A DNA stretch of 23,529 nt from JAEUOS01 sp046160545 (GTDB lineage: Bacteria; Pseudomonadota; Gammaproteobacteria; Burkholderiales; JAEUOS01), in the NCBI GenBank assembly GCA_046160545.1, contig JBJXGS010000285.1:1-23529 (forward strand), given 5' to 3'. The translations under genes were made by a program, and so were the position numbers. The notes beneath the pieces were generated by a model. It ran no database searches. It worked only from the letters and a program-made list of their open reading frames with translations, and had not been told where the DNA came from. This document shows positions 1 to 7,366 of the stretch, piece after piece (within the stretch, counting starts at the first letter, position 1; each line of letters begins with the position of its first letter).

Positions 1-246
1 GGCACGCCGGACGGGTTTCGCGTCGATATCGACGGCAACCTCTGGTGCGGCTGGGGCATGGGTGAGGCGGGCCTGGATGGCGTGCACGTCTTCAACCCCG
101 ACGGGCGCCTGATCGGCCGCATCGACCTGCCCGAGCGTTGCGCCAATCTCTGCTTTGGCGGGGTGCATCGCAACCGGCTCTTCATGGCCGCGAGCACCTC
201 GCTCTATTCGCTGTTCGTCAACACCCAGGGCGCCCCCTACTTCTGA
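1..246 (+). CDS. SMP-30/gluconolactonase/LRE family protein, C-terminal part (truncated by window edge)
   Basis: Only the last 81 codons are present, reading in frame from base 1 to the TGA at 244-246. The residues PDGFRVDIDGNLWCG, then VFNPDGRLIGRI and the closing block with NLCFGG and SLYSLF, match the last blades of the six-bladed SMP-30/gluconolactonase beta-propeller. In that family the Asp of the PDG turn helps bind the divalent metal. Members hydrolyse sugar lactones or other lactones, usually in the cytoplasm. The N-terminal half with the remaining metal ligands lies outside the window, so the substrate cannot be judged. The gene converges on the Bug receptor gene ending at 281, with only 34 nt between the stops. 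A sugar or organic acid catabolic role is inferred from family alone. Confidence 0.75.
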   Translation, partial: GTPDGFRVDIDGNLWCGWGMGEAGLDGVHVFNPDGRLIGRIDLPERCANLCFGGVHRNRLFMAASTSLYSLFVNTQGAPYF

Positions 247-280
247 AGCAGTGGTCCGAGGCGCCTGGTCTCCCTGGATC

Positions 281-1249
281 TCAGTCGCCCTTGATTCCGG
301 CACGCCGGATCACGTCGCCCCAGCGCGGCGTGTCGCGGCGGATGATCTCTGCAAACTCATCCGGCGTGGTACCGGTGACGAGCAGGCCGAACTTGAGAAT
401 CTGCTCGCGCCCTTCGGGGCTCTGGATAATGCGGTTGATCTCGGCGCTCATGCGCTCGACGACCGCGCGCGGCGTGCCGGTCGGTGCCTGGATGCCGTTC
501 CAGCCGGCGATGTCCAGCGGATAACCCTGTTCGGCAAACGTCGCCAGGTTCGGCAACGCCGGCCAGCGCCGCGGACCTGTGACGGCAAGCGCGACCAAGC
601 GGTTGCCCGCGAGCCCTGCCGCAATCGAGGCCAGGTCATGGATGCCCATGGTCGCGTGACCGGCGATGATGTCCTGCACCGCCGGGCCGGCGCCCTTGTA
701 GGCCACGTGGGTCATGTCGATGCGCGCCGCGCCCTTGAGCATCTCCCCATATACATGCGAGGAGGAGCCGTTGCCGAAGGATGCGAAGCTGACCTTGCCG
801 GCGTTCTTTTTGGCGTAGTCGATGAATTCCGGCAGCGTCTTCACATTGAGCGAGGTCGGGACAACCATCGCGAGCACCGAGAGCCCCAACTGCGTGACGG
901 TGACAAAGTCCTTCAACCCGTCGTAGGGCAGGTTGGCCTGGATGTGCTGGTTGATCGAGATGTTCGAGACGTTGGTATAGACGAAGGTATAGCCGTCGGG
1001 TGGCGCGTTCTTGGCCGCCTGCAGGCCGACGCTGCCCTGCGCGCCGGCACGGTTCTCCGGCACCACCGGTTGGCCCAGCACGGGAGTCAGGCGATCGGCC
1101 AGCCAGCGCGAGACGATGTCGGTCTGCCCGCCGGGCGGGTAGGGAATGATGAGCCGCACCGGGCGGTTGGGCCACGCCTGCGCATGCACCGGGCCCGCCA
1201 TCCACAGTATTGCCAAGGCGGCAAGGATCAGCTTTCCAAAGAACTGCAT
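281..1249 (-). CDS. Bug family tripartite tricarboxylate transporter substrate-binding protein (receptor 1)
   Basis: A 322-residue exported solute receptor of the Bug/TctC family, which captures carboxylates or other small polar molecules in the periplasm. The ATG at 1249 is chosen over longer in-frame options because it begins a clean Sec signal peptide (MQFFGKLILAALAILWMAG, cleavage after VHA at residue 23) and has a GGGGGAGA Shine-Dalgarno just upstream. The mature protein starts with the family hallmark WPNRPVRLIIPYPPGGQTD (residues 26-44), which includes the first ligand-binding loop. GNGSSSHVYGEML and HVAYKGAGPA follow, both conserved in the second lobe. No TctA or TctB membrane subunit is nearby, so it is an orphan receptor; its ligand is unknown. 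It is divergent from another Bug gene at 1492. Confidence 0.93.
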   Translation of the reverse strand: MQFFGKLILAALAILWMAGPVHAQAWPNRPVRLIIPYPPGGQTDIVSRWLADRLTPVLGQPVVPENRAGAQGSVGLQAAKNAPPDGYTFVYTNVSNISINQHIQANLPYDGLKDFVTVTQLGLSVLAMVVPTSLNVKTLPEFIDYAKKNAGKVSFASFGNGSSSHVYGEMLKGAARIDMTHVAYKGAGPAVQDIIAGHATMGIHDLASIAAGLAGNRLVALAVTGPRRWPALPNLATFAEQGYPLDIAGWNGIQAPTGTPRAVVERMSAEINRIIQSPEGREQILKFGLLVTGTTPDEFAEIIRRDTPRWGDVIRRAGIKGD

Positions 1250-1298
1250 GTTCTTGTCTCCCCCTGTTGATTGCGCAGTCGTCAGCGGATGGCGTTGA

Positions 1299-1327
1299 AG
1301 CCTAGCATGGGCCTCGCCTTGATTCAA
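1299..1327 (-). promoter_or_regulatory. Possible sigma70-type promoter for Bug receptor 1
   Basis: On the minus strand TTGAAT (1322-1327) and TAGGCT (1299-1304) are separated by 17 nt. The second hexamer is preceded by TGC, giving an extended -10 shape. The -35 matches consensus at 4 of 6 bases and the -10 at only 3 of 6, so this is a suggestion based on spacing and position upstream of the 1249 start. Confidence 0.3.
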
Positions 1328-1394
1328 AGACGATTGCGGCGAGCCTGACATAGGTCAGCAGAATCCTGGCTGCGGGAAAAACCAGCGCAGTACT

Positions 1395-1423
1395 TTGATC
1401 TCTGAGCCGAAGCGGAACATAAT
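1395..1423 (+). promoter_or_regulatory. Possible sigma70-type promoter for Bug receptor 2
   Basis: TTGATC (1395-1400) and CATAAT (1418-1423) lie 17 nt apart, matching the -35 consensus at 4 of 6 and the -10 consensus at 5 of 6 positions. Transcription from here would give a leader of about 60 nt ending in the GGAGGA ribosome site at 1481-1486. It occupies the divergent region 1250-1491, so one regulator could control both receptors; no operator repeat was recognised. Confidence 0.42.
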
Positions 1424-1491
1424 CATTCGCGACACACTCCACATATTCGCTTCAAGGGCAGCCGGCGCCGGCGGCCTCCGGGAGGACTACC

Positions 1492-2481
1492 ATGCGGTGC
1501 AAAGCTTCGTTTTCCCGTCGCCGGATTCTTGCGGCCCTCGCTGCCGTGTCGGGCACGCAGGCGATTCCGGCGGCGCACGCGCAGACCTGGCCTTCCCGGC
1601 CGGTACGGCTTCTGGTGCCATTTCCGCCCGGTGGTGGCGCCGACTTCATCGCGCGCATGCTCGGCCAGAAGCTTGGCGAGCTGTGGGGCCAGACGGTCAT
1701 CGTCGACAACCGCCCGGGCGCGAGCACCATGATCGCAATGGAGGCGGTGGCCAAGGCAGCCCCGGACGGCCATACCCTGGTCCTGACGGTCAGCAACCAC
1801 AGTAGCAACCCGGCGCTTTTCTCCAAGATTCCCTATGACACCGTGCGTGATTTCACGCCGATCACGCTTGTCGGCAGTGCTCCCATGGTGCTGGTGGTCA
1901 ACCCGCGCCTGCCAGCGAAGACCCTGCAGGAATTGCTTGCCTACCTGCGCGAGCGGCCCGGAAAGTTGAGCTACGCCTCGGCCGGCAACGGCAGCGTCGG
2001 ACATCTCGGCGGAGAGTTGCTCAAGCAGTCGACCGGTGTTGACATGGTGCACATCGCCTACAAGGGCACTGGCCCGGCCGAGATCGACCTGATCGGCGGC
2101 ACCGTGGAACTCATGTTCACCGGCATGGTGACCGCATTGCCGCAGGTCAGGGCAGGCAAGATGCGGGCGATAGCCGTGGGCAGCGCGGGGCGCTCGAGCG
2201 CCTTGCCGGAACTGCCTTCCGTGCAGGAAGGCGGCGTGGCGGGATTCGATTCGAGCATCTGGTACGGGCTCCTCGGGCCGGCCGGCCTGCCGCGTGACAT
2301 CGTGGCCCGGGTGCACGGCGATGTCGGACGCGTTCTGCAGCAGGCGGACACCCGCAGCAAACTCTTGAGCCAGGGGGCAGAGGCCATCGGCAGCACGCCG
2401 GAACAGTTCGCCCGCCAGATCGACGCCGAGATTGCGCGCTGGTCGGCGCTGGTCAAGGCGGCAGGCATCAAGAGCGAGTGA
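1492..2481 (+). CDS. Bug family tripartite tricarboxylate transporter substrate-binding protein (receptor 2)
   Basis: A 329-residue exported receptor of the Bug/TctC family. The ATG at 1492 follows a strong GGAGGA site at 1481-1486. The N-terminus is basic with an SRRRIL stretch (residues 8-13) resembling a twin-arginine signal, a hydrophobic core, and a probable cut after AHA (residue 30). The mature protein begins QTWPSRPVRLLVPFPPGGGAD, the family signature loop, and later carries GNGSVGHLGGELL and HIAYKGTGPAE. No TctA/TctB genes are near. The stop is 1 nt from the GTG start of a kappa-GST-like gene, so the two are probably co-translated, hinting that the imported ligand is an aromatic or chromene-like acid. 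That link is inference. Confidence 0.93.
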   Translation: MRCKASFSRRRILAALAAVSGTQAIPAAHAQTWPSRPVRLLVPFPPGGGADFIARMLGQKLGELWGQTVIVDNRPGASTMIAMEAVAKAAPDGHTLVLTVSNHSSNPALFSKIPYDTVRDFTPITLVGSAPMVLVVNPRLPAKTLQELLAYLRERPGKLSYASAGNGSVGHLGGELLKQSTGVDMVHIAYKGTGPAEIDLIGGTVELMFTGMVTALPQVRAGKMRAIAVGSAGRSSALPELPSVQEGGVAGFDSSIWYGLLGPAGLPRDIVARVHGDVGRVLQQADTRSKLLSQGAEAIGSTPEQFARQIDAEIARWSALVKAAGIKSE

Positions 2482-2482
2482 C

Positions 2483-3100
2483 GTGCGCCAGGTCGAGTTC
2501 TTCTTCGACTTCTCGAGTCCGTGGACCTACATGGCGTTCACGCAGATCGAGGCGCTTTGTCGCGACAACGGTGCGGCGCTTGTCTGGAAACCGTTCTATG
2601 TCGCCGCCGTGTTTCGCGAGGTCAACCACAACGTTGCCGACATGCGCGCCCGGCCTGTGGCGGCCAAACTCGACGCTTACGCGACCGACATGCGGCGCTG
2701 GGCCGAGCGCCTCGGAATCTGCATCGCCCGTGCGCCGGTGTACGGCGGCGGCTCCAGGCCGCTCAACAGCGCACGTGCGCTGCGCGGGGCCTTGCACGCC
2801 ATCGACCAAGGCCGCATCGCGGCCTATGCCGGGGCGGTGTTCCGGGCCTATTGGGAAGAACTGCGCGATGTTTCCCGGCCCGAAGTCCTGGCCGAACTCG
2901 CTGGCGATGCAGGGCTGGAAGCGATCGCCTTTCGCGAGGCGGTGGAAGGCGAGGATTGCCGCAGCCGGCTCGCAGCAAACACGCAGGAACTGATTGCGCG
3001 CGGCGGGTTCGGCACGCCGACATTCTTCGTCGACCGGTCCGAGATGTACTTCGGCAACGACCGTCTCGACTTTGTGAAGGACGCGCTGCGTGCCGGCTGA
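2483..3100 (+). CDS. 2-hydroxychromene-2-carboxylate isomerase / kappa-class GST (DsbA-like fold)
   Basis: A 205-residue cytoplasmic protein of the HCCA isomerase/kappa GST family, a thioredoxin-like DsbA fold with a helical insertion that uses glutathione. The start is taken as GTG at 2483: no ATG lies in frame nearby and the family N-terminus (VEFFFDFSSPWTYMAF) begins at once. The glutathione-activating Ser of NahD-type enzymes corresponds to the SSPW motif (Ser11/Ser12). The cis-Pro segment is GGFGTPTFFVD near residues 173-183, followed by MYFGNDRLDFV typical of the C-terminus. The start lies 1 nt after the preceding Bug stop without a clear ribosome site, suggesting reinitiation. It is a paralogue of 8403-9011. 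The substrate is unknown; glutathione-dependent isomerisation of an aromatic-cleavage product is plausible. Confidence 0.87.
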   Translation: MRQVEFFFDFSSPWTYMAFTQIEALCRDNGAALVWKPFYVAAVFREVNHNVADMRARPVAAKLDAYATDMRRWAERLGICIARAPVYGGGSRPLNSARALRGALHAIDQGRIAAYAGAVFRAYWEELRDVSRPEVLAELAGDAGLEAIAFREAVEGEDCRSRLAANTQELIARGGFGTPTFFVDRSEMYFGNDRLDFVKDALRAG

Positions 3101-3377
3101 TTGGCCGTTGTGGCTCAAGGCGAGGTTGACAGGCACTCCTCCCGGTCGAGCAAACTGACGCGGCTTGTCCCGGCCTAATCGGTCAAACACACCTGCAGGC
3201 AACAAGTAGTCTCGAGGCTGTCATCATGCAGCTGGCGGGCCTTTCACCACGCAGCCGGATAGTTGCGCATTCCCATGGCGACGGCATGACAAAGCGATTC
3301 GACTAGAGCTGTCTCGCGTCTTGCGCCACGTTCCCTTTCCAGAACTGTCGCGGATGAACCGACGGAGAAAGGCAACA
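3101..3377 (+). other. Intergenic region, no recognisable element
   Basis: The longest gene-free stretch of the window, 277 nt. A TTGACA at 3126-3131 has no acceptable -10 at 16-18 nt. No RNA gene, convincing terminator hairpin or sigmaE-like promoter was found. It must hold the promoter for the two small exported proteins downstream, but I cannot place it. Confidence 0.5.
3364..3372 (+). promoter_or_regulatory. Ribosome binding site that decides a GTG start at 3378
   Basis: GGAGAAAGG sits 5 nt before the GTG at 3378, a good Shine-Dalgarno at proper spacing. It overlaps codons of the longer in-frame ATG options (3321 and 3354), neither of which has a comparable site. This favours GTG as the true start and yields a compact signal peptide. 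Confidence 0.6.
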
Positions 3378-3767
3378 GTGAATTTGTCCCGTGCTTGCAA
3401 ATTGATACTCACCGCCCTCTTGCTGGCAACGCAACTGCCCGGCACTGCGGCCACGCCAGGCAAGTCGGAAGTCAGGTTCGGCAAGAAGACCAAACAGACC
3501 ATCGGTCTGGTCACGAACCTGTCGGCCGGCGACCGCGCCTGCTATGTGAGTTTCACCAGCGACAGCGGCACCGAGCATCATGAAATGGCCGCCTTCGACG
3601 TGTGCGAACTGGAGATCCAGGGCCGGCGCGTGAAGTTCAAATATGCGCCTATTAAGGTGATCGCGCCATCCTGTGGCGGCAACCCGGACTGCAAGCGTCT
3701 GGTCACCGAGCCGCTGATCTACTTGGCCACAGTCATCGACCCTTCGCTGGCCCCGGTAAAACCATAG
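3378..3767 (+). CDS. Small secreted protein with four cysteines, unknown function
   Basis: A 129-residue protein whose family I do not recognise. Starting at GTG 3378, the N-terminus has Arg and Lys followed by a hydrophobic run (LILTALLLATQL) and a probable signal cleavage near TAA at residue 25. The mature part contains four Cys (55, 76, 99, 105), an even number consistent with two periplasmic disulfides; the last two lie in SCGGNPDCK. It appears to be mostly beta strand with short charged turns, and no transmembrane segment follows the signal. An alternative ATG at 3354 adds eight residues to the n-region. The DUF1131 gene starts 41 nt downstream on the same strand, so the two are probably one transcription unit; an envelope role is inferred. 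Confidence 0.65.
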   Translation: MNLSRACKLILTALLLATQLPGTAATPGKSEVRFGKKTKQTIGLVTNLSAGDRACYVSFTSDSGTEHHEMAAFDVCELEIQGRRVKFKYAPIKVIAPSCGGNPDCKRLVTEPLIYLATVIDPSLAPVKP

Positions 3768-3808
3768 CCGGTGCAACCGGCTGTTTGCCCTCATCGAGAA
3801 GAAAAAGC

Positions 3809-4354
3809 ATGAAACCAATTGCCGGCCGGGTCATGGCTTCGATGCTTGCCCTCACGGTCACCATGCTCGCCTCGGCCAGCGGGGAATTGCAGATCACCGA
3901 GAACGGCGTGGGGCCGATCGGCGCTGCGACACGTTTCAACCAGAAGGCGATCCAGCAACTGCTGCCGGGCTACACCGTCACGATGGGCAAGCGCAGCACC
4001 GAAGGCGAGTCTTACCGGGTGATCCTGGTTGCCAGGCAGGGCAAGACCCTGGCAACCATCAATCCGGCAGAGGGCGAAAAAGGCATCTTCAGCATCCGGG
4101 TCCGTGACAAGACGGTCGTCAACCGGCTGGGGCCTGCGATCGGTGCGAGCTACACGAGCATTTTCGGCACGACAGGCAATGCTGGTTGCAGCGCCGGCCA
4201 GGAGGAACTGTCGGGCAAGGTGATCTGCCCGCACCCGAAGAGCAGGCGCGTCGCCTATCTCCTGAGCGGAAAGTACAACGGCCCTGACGGCAGGGTGCCG
4301 CCGATGACGAGCCTCAAGAACTTTGTGGTCGAGGAAATCGTCTGGCGACCTTAG
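3809..4354 (+). CDS. DUF1131 (YfeY-like) exported protein
   Basis: A 181-residue exported protein related to E. coli YfeY, a sigmaE-regulated envelope lipoprotein of unknown function. The ATG at 3809 is chosen because it opens a signal peptide (MKPIAGRVMASMLALTVTM, cleavage near ASA). Matches to YfeY from memory include the N-terminal GVG..GA motif, the GY-VTMGKRSTEGES segment, SGKYNGPDGRVPP and the C-terminal SLKNFVVEEIVWRP, with similar order and spacing. Unlike the enterobacterial protein, the signal region has no cysteine and so no lipobox, suggesting a soluble periplasmic form. Two Cys (CSAGQEE and VICPHP) could form a disulfide. It follows another small secreted protein and converges on the aconitase X pair. 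Confidence 0.75.
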   Translation: MKPIAGRVMASMLALTVTMLASASGELQITENGVGPIGAATRFNQKAIQQLLPGYTVTMGKRSTEGESYRVILVARQGKTLATINPAEGEKGIFSIRVRDKTVVNRLGPAIGASYTSIFGTTGNAGCSAGQEELSGKVICPHPKSRRVAYLLSGKYNGPDGRVPPMTSLKNFVVEEIVWRP

Positions 4355-4369
4355 CTGCGCGCAACCAAG

Positions 4370-4395
4370 GGCGCCGCCGGCCTCAGGGCGGCGCC
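4370..4395. terminator. GC-rich hairpin between convergent genes
   Basis: A perfect 9-bp stem GGCGCCGCC/GGCGGCGCC with an 8-nt loop spans the junction between the DUF1131 stop (4354) and the aconitase X small-subunit stop (4383). It lies partly inside the latter's coding end. Neither side has a clear U-tract, so it may slow or block transcription rather than act as a classical intrinsic terminator. Confidence 0.4.
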
Positions 4396-4805
4396 AGAAG
4401 CGTCAGCGTGCGCCCGCTCGGGTCCACGCGCACTCGCGCCCCGTCGGCAATGGAAGACGTGACGTCGACATCAAACCCCGCCATCAGCGGCAGGTCGCCG
4501 AAGGCCGCGCCTTGCGCGATGATGGGGTTGACCGAATTCAATACCAGCGCCAGGGGCATGATGTTGCGCGAGCGCATTTCGTTCAACATCCAGGCGCTGG
4601 CAACGCCGCCCTTGGCGGTGTCCAGAATCAAGATGCGGTCGATGTAGCTGCGACCCGCCAGCTTGTGCGTCGGCCGCGAGAACACGCCCTTGATGCGGTC
4701 CAGGTCGTAGCGGGCCGAGAAGCCGTCGCTGGCGACCATGGCGATGCCCTCGACCAATCGCCCCATGGCATGGCGGGCGACGAATACCTGCGCGGCCTTG
4801 CTCAT
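4383..4805 (-). CDS. Aconitase X swivel domain protein (DUF126), small subunit
   Basis: A 140-residue protein matching the DUF126/aconitase X small (swivel) domain. It pairs with the large AcnX subunit to form a dehydratase such as cis-3-hydroxy-L-proline dehydratase or, in archaea, phosphomevalonate dehydratase. The ATG (4805) overlaps the TGA of the large subunit by 4 nt, indicating translational coupling and a 1:1 complex. Recognisable parts are GVFSRPTHKLAGRSYIDRIL (residues 40-59) and the Asn-Pro-Ile-Ala segment NSVNPIIAQGAAFGDLPL (90-107). The usual Ser-containing KGS..GS loop reads AKGGVASAW (residues 64-72), so the first Ser is replaced by Gly. This suggests a subgroup whose substrate differs from the characterised members. 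Confidence 0.85.
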   Translation of the reverse strand: MSKAAQVFVARHAMGRLVEGIAMVASDGFSARYDLDRIKGVFSRPTHKLAGRSYIDRILILDTAKGGVASAWMLNEMRSRNIMPLALVLNSVNPIIAQGAAFGDLPLMAGFDVDVTSSIADGARVRVDPSGRTLTLLAPP

Positions 4806-6034
4806 ACGAGCCTCCCGGTCTCGGCCGCGTCAAGGCAGGCCTGCATCGACGCCAGCATGGGCACGTAGCCGTAACCGCCCAGGATATTGACCATCTTGGC
4901 GCTGTTGGTGGCAAGGCGCTTCCAGCCGTTGGCCTCGGCGATCTCGCGCGCGTAGGACTGGTAGAAGCACATGCCGGAGAGGACCGTGCCGCCGGCGGAC
5001 TCGATCATGCGCGTGTAGCCCATGCGGTCGGCATCGGGCTTGACCTGGGGACTGGTCACCGCGAGCATGGGTACGCGGAACTTGCGGCCATCGCACAAAT
5101 CCGCGAGCTCGCGCATCTCCAGGAGCGAGAGCTGCGGCGCCGAGAACACCACCACGTCGACCCCGCCGTCCTTGCGCGTCGCGCCGATCAAGGCCTCGAT
5201 ATCGGCGCGCGTCGCCGCTTGCACCGGCAGCGCCGGGTCGGCCACGTCGGCCAGGCGCTGCGCCTCCGGGGTGAACCCGACCAGGTGAAAAAGCGCCGAG
5301 GAGCCGTAGCTCGCCATCGCCGCGCCGAAGTGCTTGAGCGCGTCTGAAGTCGGCGCTGCCTCGATGCCCTCGATGACCGGCACCTTCCAGTAGTTGCCCG
5401 CCAGCCTGCCGATCACGCCGCCCAGGGCACCCCATTCGTCGAGGCGCTGCGGGGTGAAATCGACGCGCACCCTCAAGGTCGCGCGGCGGCACTGATCGAG
5501 GTGAAACCCGTAGCGCGGCGTGCGCCCGGTGAGCCCGGCGGCCAGCGCCGAGGGGCCGCCCTCGAAGTTGGAGCGCGCACCGCACACCGAGTTGGAATAG
5601 ATAACCACGCCGGTGTCGCCAAAGGCGACATGTTCGCCGCGCGTTGCCGGCTGCACGGTCTGGTAGTTGATGCAGGTGTCGGTCATCATGACGCCGAGCT
5701 TGACGAAGGCCGCGATGGCGCGCTCTTCCAGGCTCAGCATCTTGCGCGTGTGCCCCAGCAGCACCGCCTGCGAGAAGTCGGTGCCGCGCGGGTCGGTGAT
5801 GGTCGGGATGCACACGCGCCTGCGACCGCCCTTGGTGGCAGCGAGCATCTCCAGCCATGCAACGCCGGCCTCGCCCAGGCTCTCGGTATCGGCCATGATG
5901 TGCGCCTGCGACACCGGTACCAGATCGGCAGCGCCGAAGAACTCGCCAACCGCGACCTGGTGCGCCAGCGCGATGCGCGGGACTTCGCCGGACTTGCCTG
6001 CCAGGATGTCCTGTTCTTCTTCTGTGAGACGCAT
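4802..6034 (-). CDS. Aconitase X catalytic subunit (DUF521)
   Basis: A 410-residue aconitase X large domain, a homologue of the aconitase core that performs dehydration with an iron centre. The family segment GARSNFEGGPSALAAGLTG (residues 152-170) and RTPRYGFHLDQ directly after it are intact. Cys121 (TDTCINYQ), Cys151 (SVCGARSN) and Cys356 (SGMCFYQS) are the candidate iron or Fe-S ligands. The late motif LATNSAKMVNILGGYG (around 375-389) is also typical. The start ATG at 6034 begins MRLTEEEQDILAGKSG, the usual family N-terminus. Known activities include cis-3-hydroxy-L-proline dehydratase; no proline-catabolic neighbour is seen, so substrate is open. It is divergent from a CoA-transferase 100 nt away. 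Confidence 0.92.
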   Translation of the reverse strand: MRLTEEEQDILAGKSGEVPRIALAHQVAVGEFFGAADLVPVSQAHIMADTESLGEAGVAWLEMLAATKGGRRRVCIPTITDPRGTDFSQAVLLGHTRKMLSLEERAIAAFVKLGVMMTDTCINYQTVQPATRGEHVAFGDTGVVIYSNSVCGARSNFEGGPSALAAGLTGRTPRYGFHLDQCRRATLRVRVDFTPQRLDEWGALGGVIGRLAGNYWKVPVIEGIEAAPTSDALKHFGAAMASYGSSALFHLVGFTPEAQRLADVADPALPVQAATRADIEALIGATRKDGGVDVVVFSAPQLSLLEMRELADLCDGRKFRVPMLAVTSPQVKPDADRMGYTRMIESAGGTVLSGMCFYQSYAREIAEANGWKRLATNSAKMVNILGGYGYVPMLASMQACLDAAETGRLV

Positions 6035-6099
6035 CGATCTTTCCTGTGGATTGCCGCCTGCCGCGCGGGTGGCGCGAGTTTAGCGCCATCACCGGCAGG

Positions 6100-6105
6100 T
6101 AGAAT
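6100..6105 (+). promoter_or_regulatory. Possible -10 element for the CoA-transferase
   Basis: TAGAAT (5 of 6 to the sigma70 consensus) lies 30 nt before the ATG at 6135. It is in the 100-nt region between the divergent AcnX and CoA-transferase genes. No convincing -35 is found at 16-18 nt, so confidence is low. Confidence 0.27.
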
Positions 6106-6134
6106 CGCGCGCCCTCAAGTCCAATGACTCGACC

Positions 6135-7343
6135 ATGAAGACGCCACTCGAAGACATCAAGGTGCTCGACCTCTCGCACGCGCTGGCCGGGCCGTTCTGC
6201 TCGACCACGCTGGCCGATTACGGCGCGCGAGTCTACAAGATCGAGCCGCCGGGAGCAGGAGACATTTCGCGCGCCTGGGGCTCGCCCATGCCGGGTGGCG
6301 AGACCGCCTACTTCACCAGCCTGCATCGCAACAAGCTGGGACTCACGCTGGACTTCAAGCACCCCGCAGGACGCGAGACGTTCCTGCGCATGGTCGAGAA
6401 GTGCGACGTGGTGCTGGAGAACTATCGCCTGGGTGTCCTCGACCGCCTGGGTCTGGGCTATGAGGTCGCCCGCAAGCGCAACCCCGGCATCGTCTACTGC
6501 TCGATCTCGGGCTTTGGCCAGGACGGTCCGTACCGCGAGCGCGCGGCGCTGGACTTGATCGTGCAGGCCGAGAGCGGCATGATCAGCGTCACCGGCGAGC
6601 CCGGCACGTCCGGCGCGCGCTGCGGCACTTCTGTGGCCGACATGACCGCAGGAATGAACGCGACCATCGGCATCCTGATGGCCTTGAAGGTCAAGGCGCA
6701 GACGGGCCAGGGGCAGTACGTCGACGTCTCGATGCTGGAAGGCCAGCTATCGCTCTTGGGCACCATGATCGCGGGTCACCTGACCGATGGTGAAGTGCCC
6801 AAGCCCATGGGCACGGCCTACAAGGCGCTCCTGCCCTACCAGACCTTTCGCACCGCGACGCGTGACCTGGCGCTGGCGGTCGGCAGCGACAAGCTGTGGC
6901 GCGTGTTCTGCCCCCTGATCGGCAAACCCGGCATGACCGCCGATCCGCGCTTCGCCACCAATCGCGCCCGCGACCTGAACCGGGACGCGCTCATCGAGGA
7001 ATTGCAAGCGGTGTTCCTGACCCGCTCCTACGAACAGTGGGAGGCGCTCTTCGTCGAACACGGCATTCCTGTCGGTGCGATCAACGACATGTCCGAGGTG
7101 GTGCGCCACCCGCAGGTGGTCGCGCGCGGCGCCATTGTCGAGATGGCGCATCCGACGGCCGGCACCACGCGCATGGTCGGCCCGCCGATCCGCCTGTCGG
7201 CCACGCCGGGTTCGGTGCGCTCGCCCTCCCCCACGCTGGGCCAGCATACCGAGCTGGTTTTGGGCGAGGTGCTGGGCTTGAATGCGGCCGAGATCGCCGC
7301 GCTGCGCGCCGCCGGCGCACTGGGAGCGGTCGCGCCGGCCTGA
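6135..7343 (+). CDS. CaiB/BaiF family (class III) CoA-transferase
   Basis: A 402-residue class III CoA-transferase, which moves CoA between carboxylic acids through an aspartyl-CoA anhydride. The N-terminal fold signature reads KVLDLSHALAGPFCSTTLAD, followed by VYKIEPPGAGD (residues 34-43) and the CoA-site block FTSLHRNKLGLTLDF (residues 60-74). The catalytic Asp falls in SVADMTAG at Asp169, the same number as in formyl-CoA transferase. The segment QGQYVDVSMLEGQLSLL and the C-terminal HPQVVARG are also conserved. Length is normal. The ATG at 6135 fits the family N-terminus. It is divergent from the AcnX pair, so a hydroxy acid dehydrated by AcnX might be activated here; this is inference. Oxalate, succinyl or aromatic acids are all possible substrates. 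Confidence 0.93.
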   Translation: MKTPLEDIKVLDLSHALAGPFCSTTLADYGARVYKIEPPGAGDISRAWGSPMPGGETAYFTSLHRNKLGLTLDFKHPAGRETFLRMVEKCDVVLENYRLGVLDRLGLGYEVARKRNPGIVYCSISGFGQDGPYRERAALDLIVQAESGMISVTGEPGTSGARCGTSVADMTAGMNATIGILMALKVKAQTGQGQYVDVSMLEGQLSLLGTMIAGHLTDGEVPKPMGTAYKALLPYQTFRTATRDLALAVGSDKLWRVFCPLIGKPGMTADPRFATNRARDLNRDALIEELQAVFLTRSYEQWEALFVEHGIPVGAINDMSEVVRHPQVVARGAIVEMAHPTAGTTRMVGPPIRLSATPGSVRSPSPTLGQHTELVLGEVLGLNAAEIAALRAAGALGAVAPA

Positions 7344-7366
7344 ATCGGCAATGGCGCCTGATCAGG

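Noticed and set aside
3126..3131. TTGACA as a -35 promoter element
   Set aside because: The sequence 16-18 nt downstream has no resemblance to a -10 hexamer.
4830..6362. A 510-codon minus-strand open frame over the AcnX large subunit
   Set aside because: It is a shifted reading of the same strand with repetitive Arg/Gly/Ala composition and no motif; the 4802-6034 frame has the family motifs.
7357..7366. CCTGATCAGG palindrome between convergent genes
   Set aside because: Only 10 bp with no loop and no T-run; too short to call a terminator or operator.
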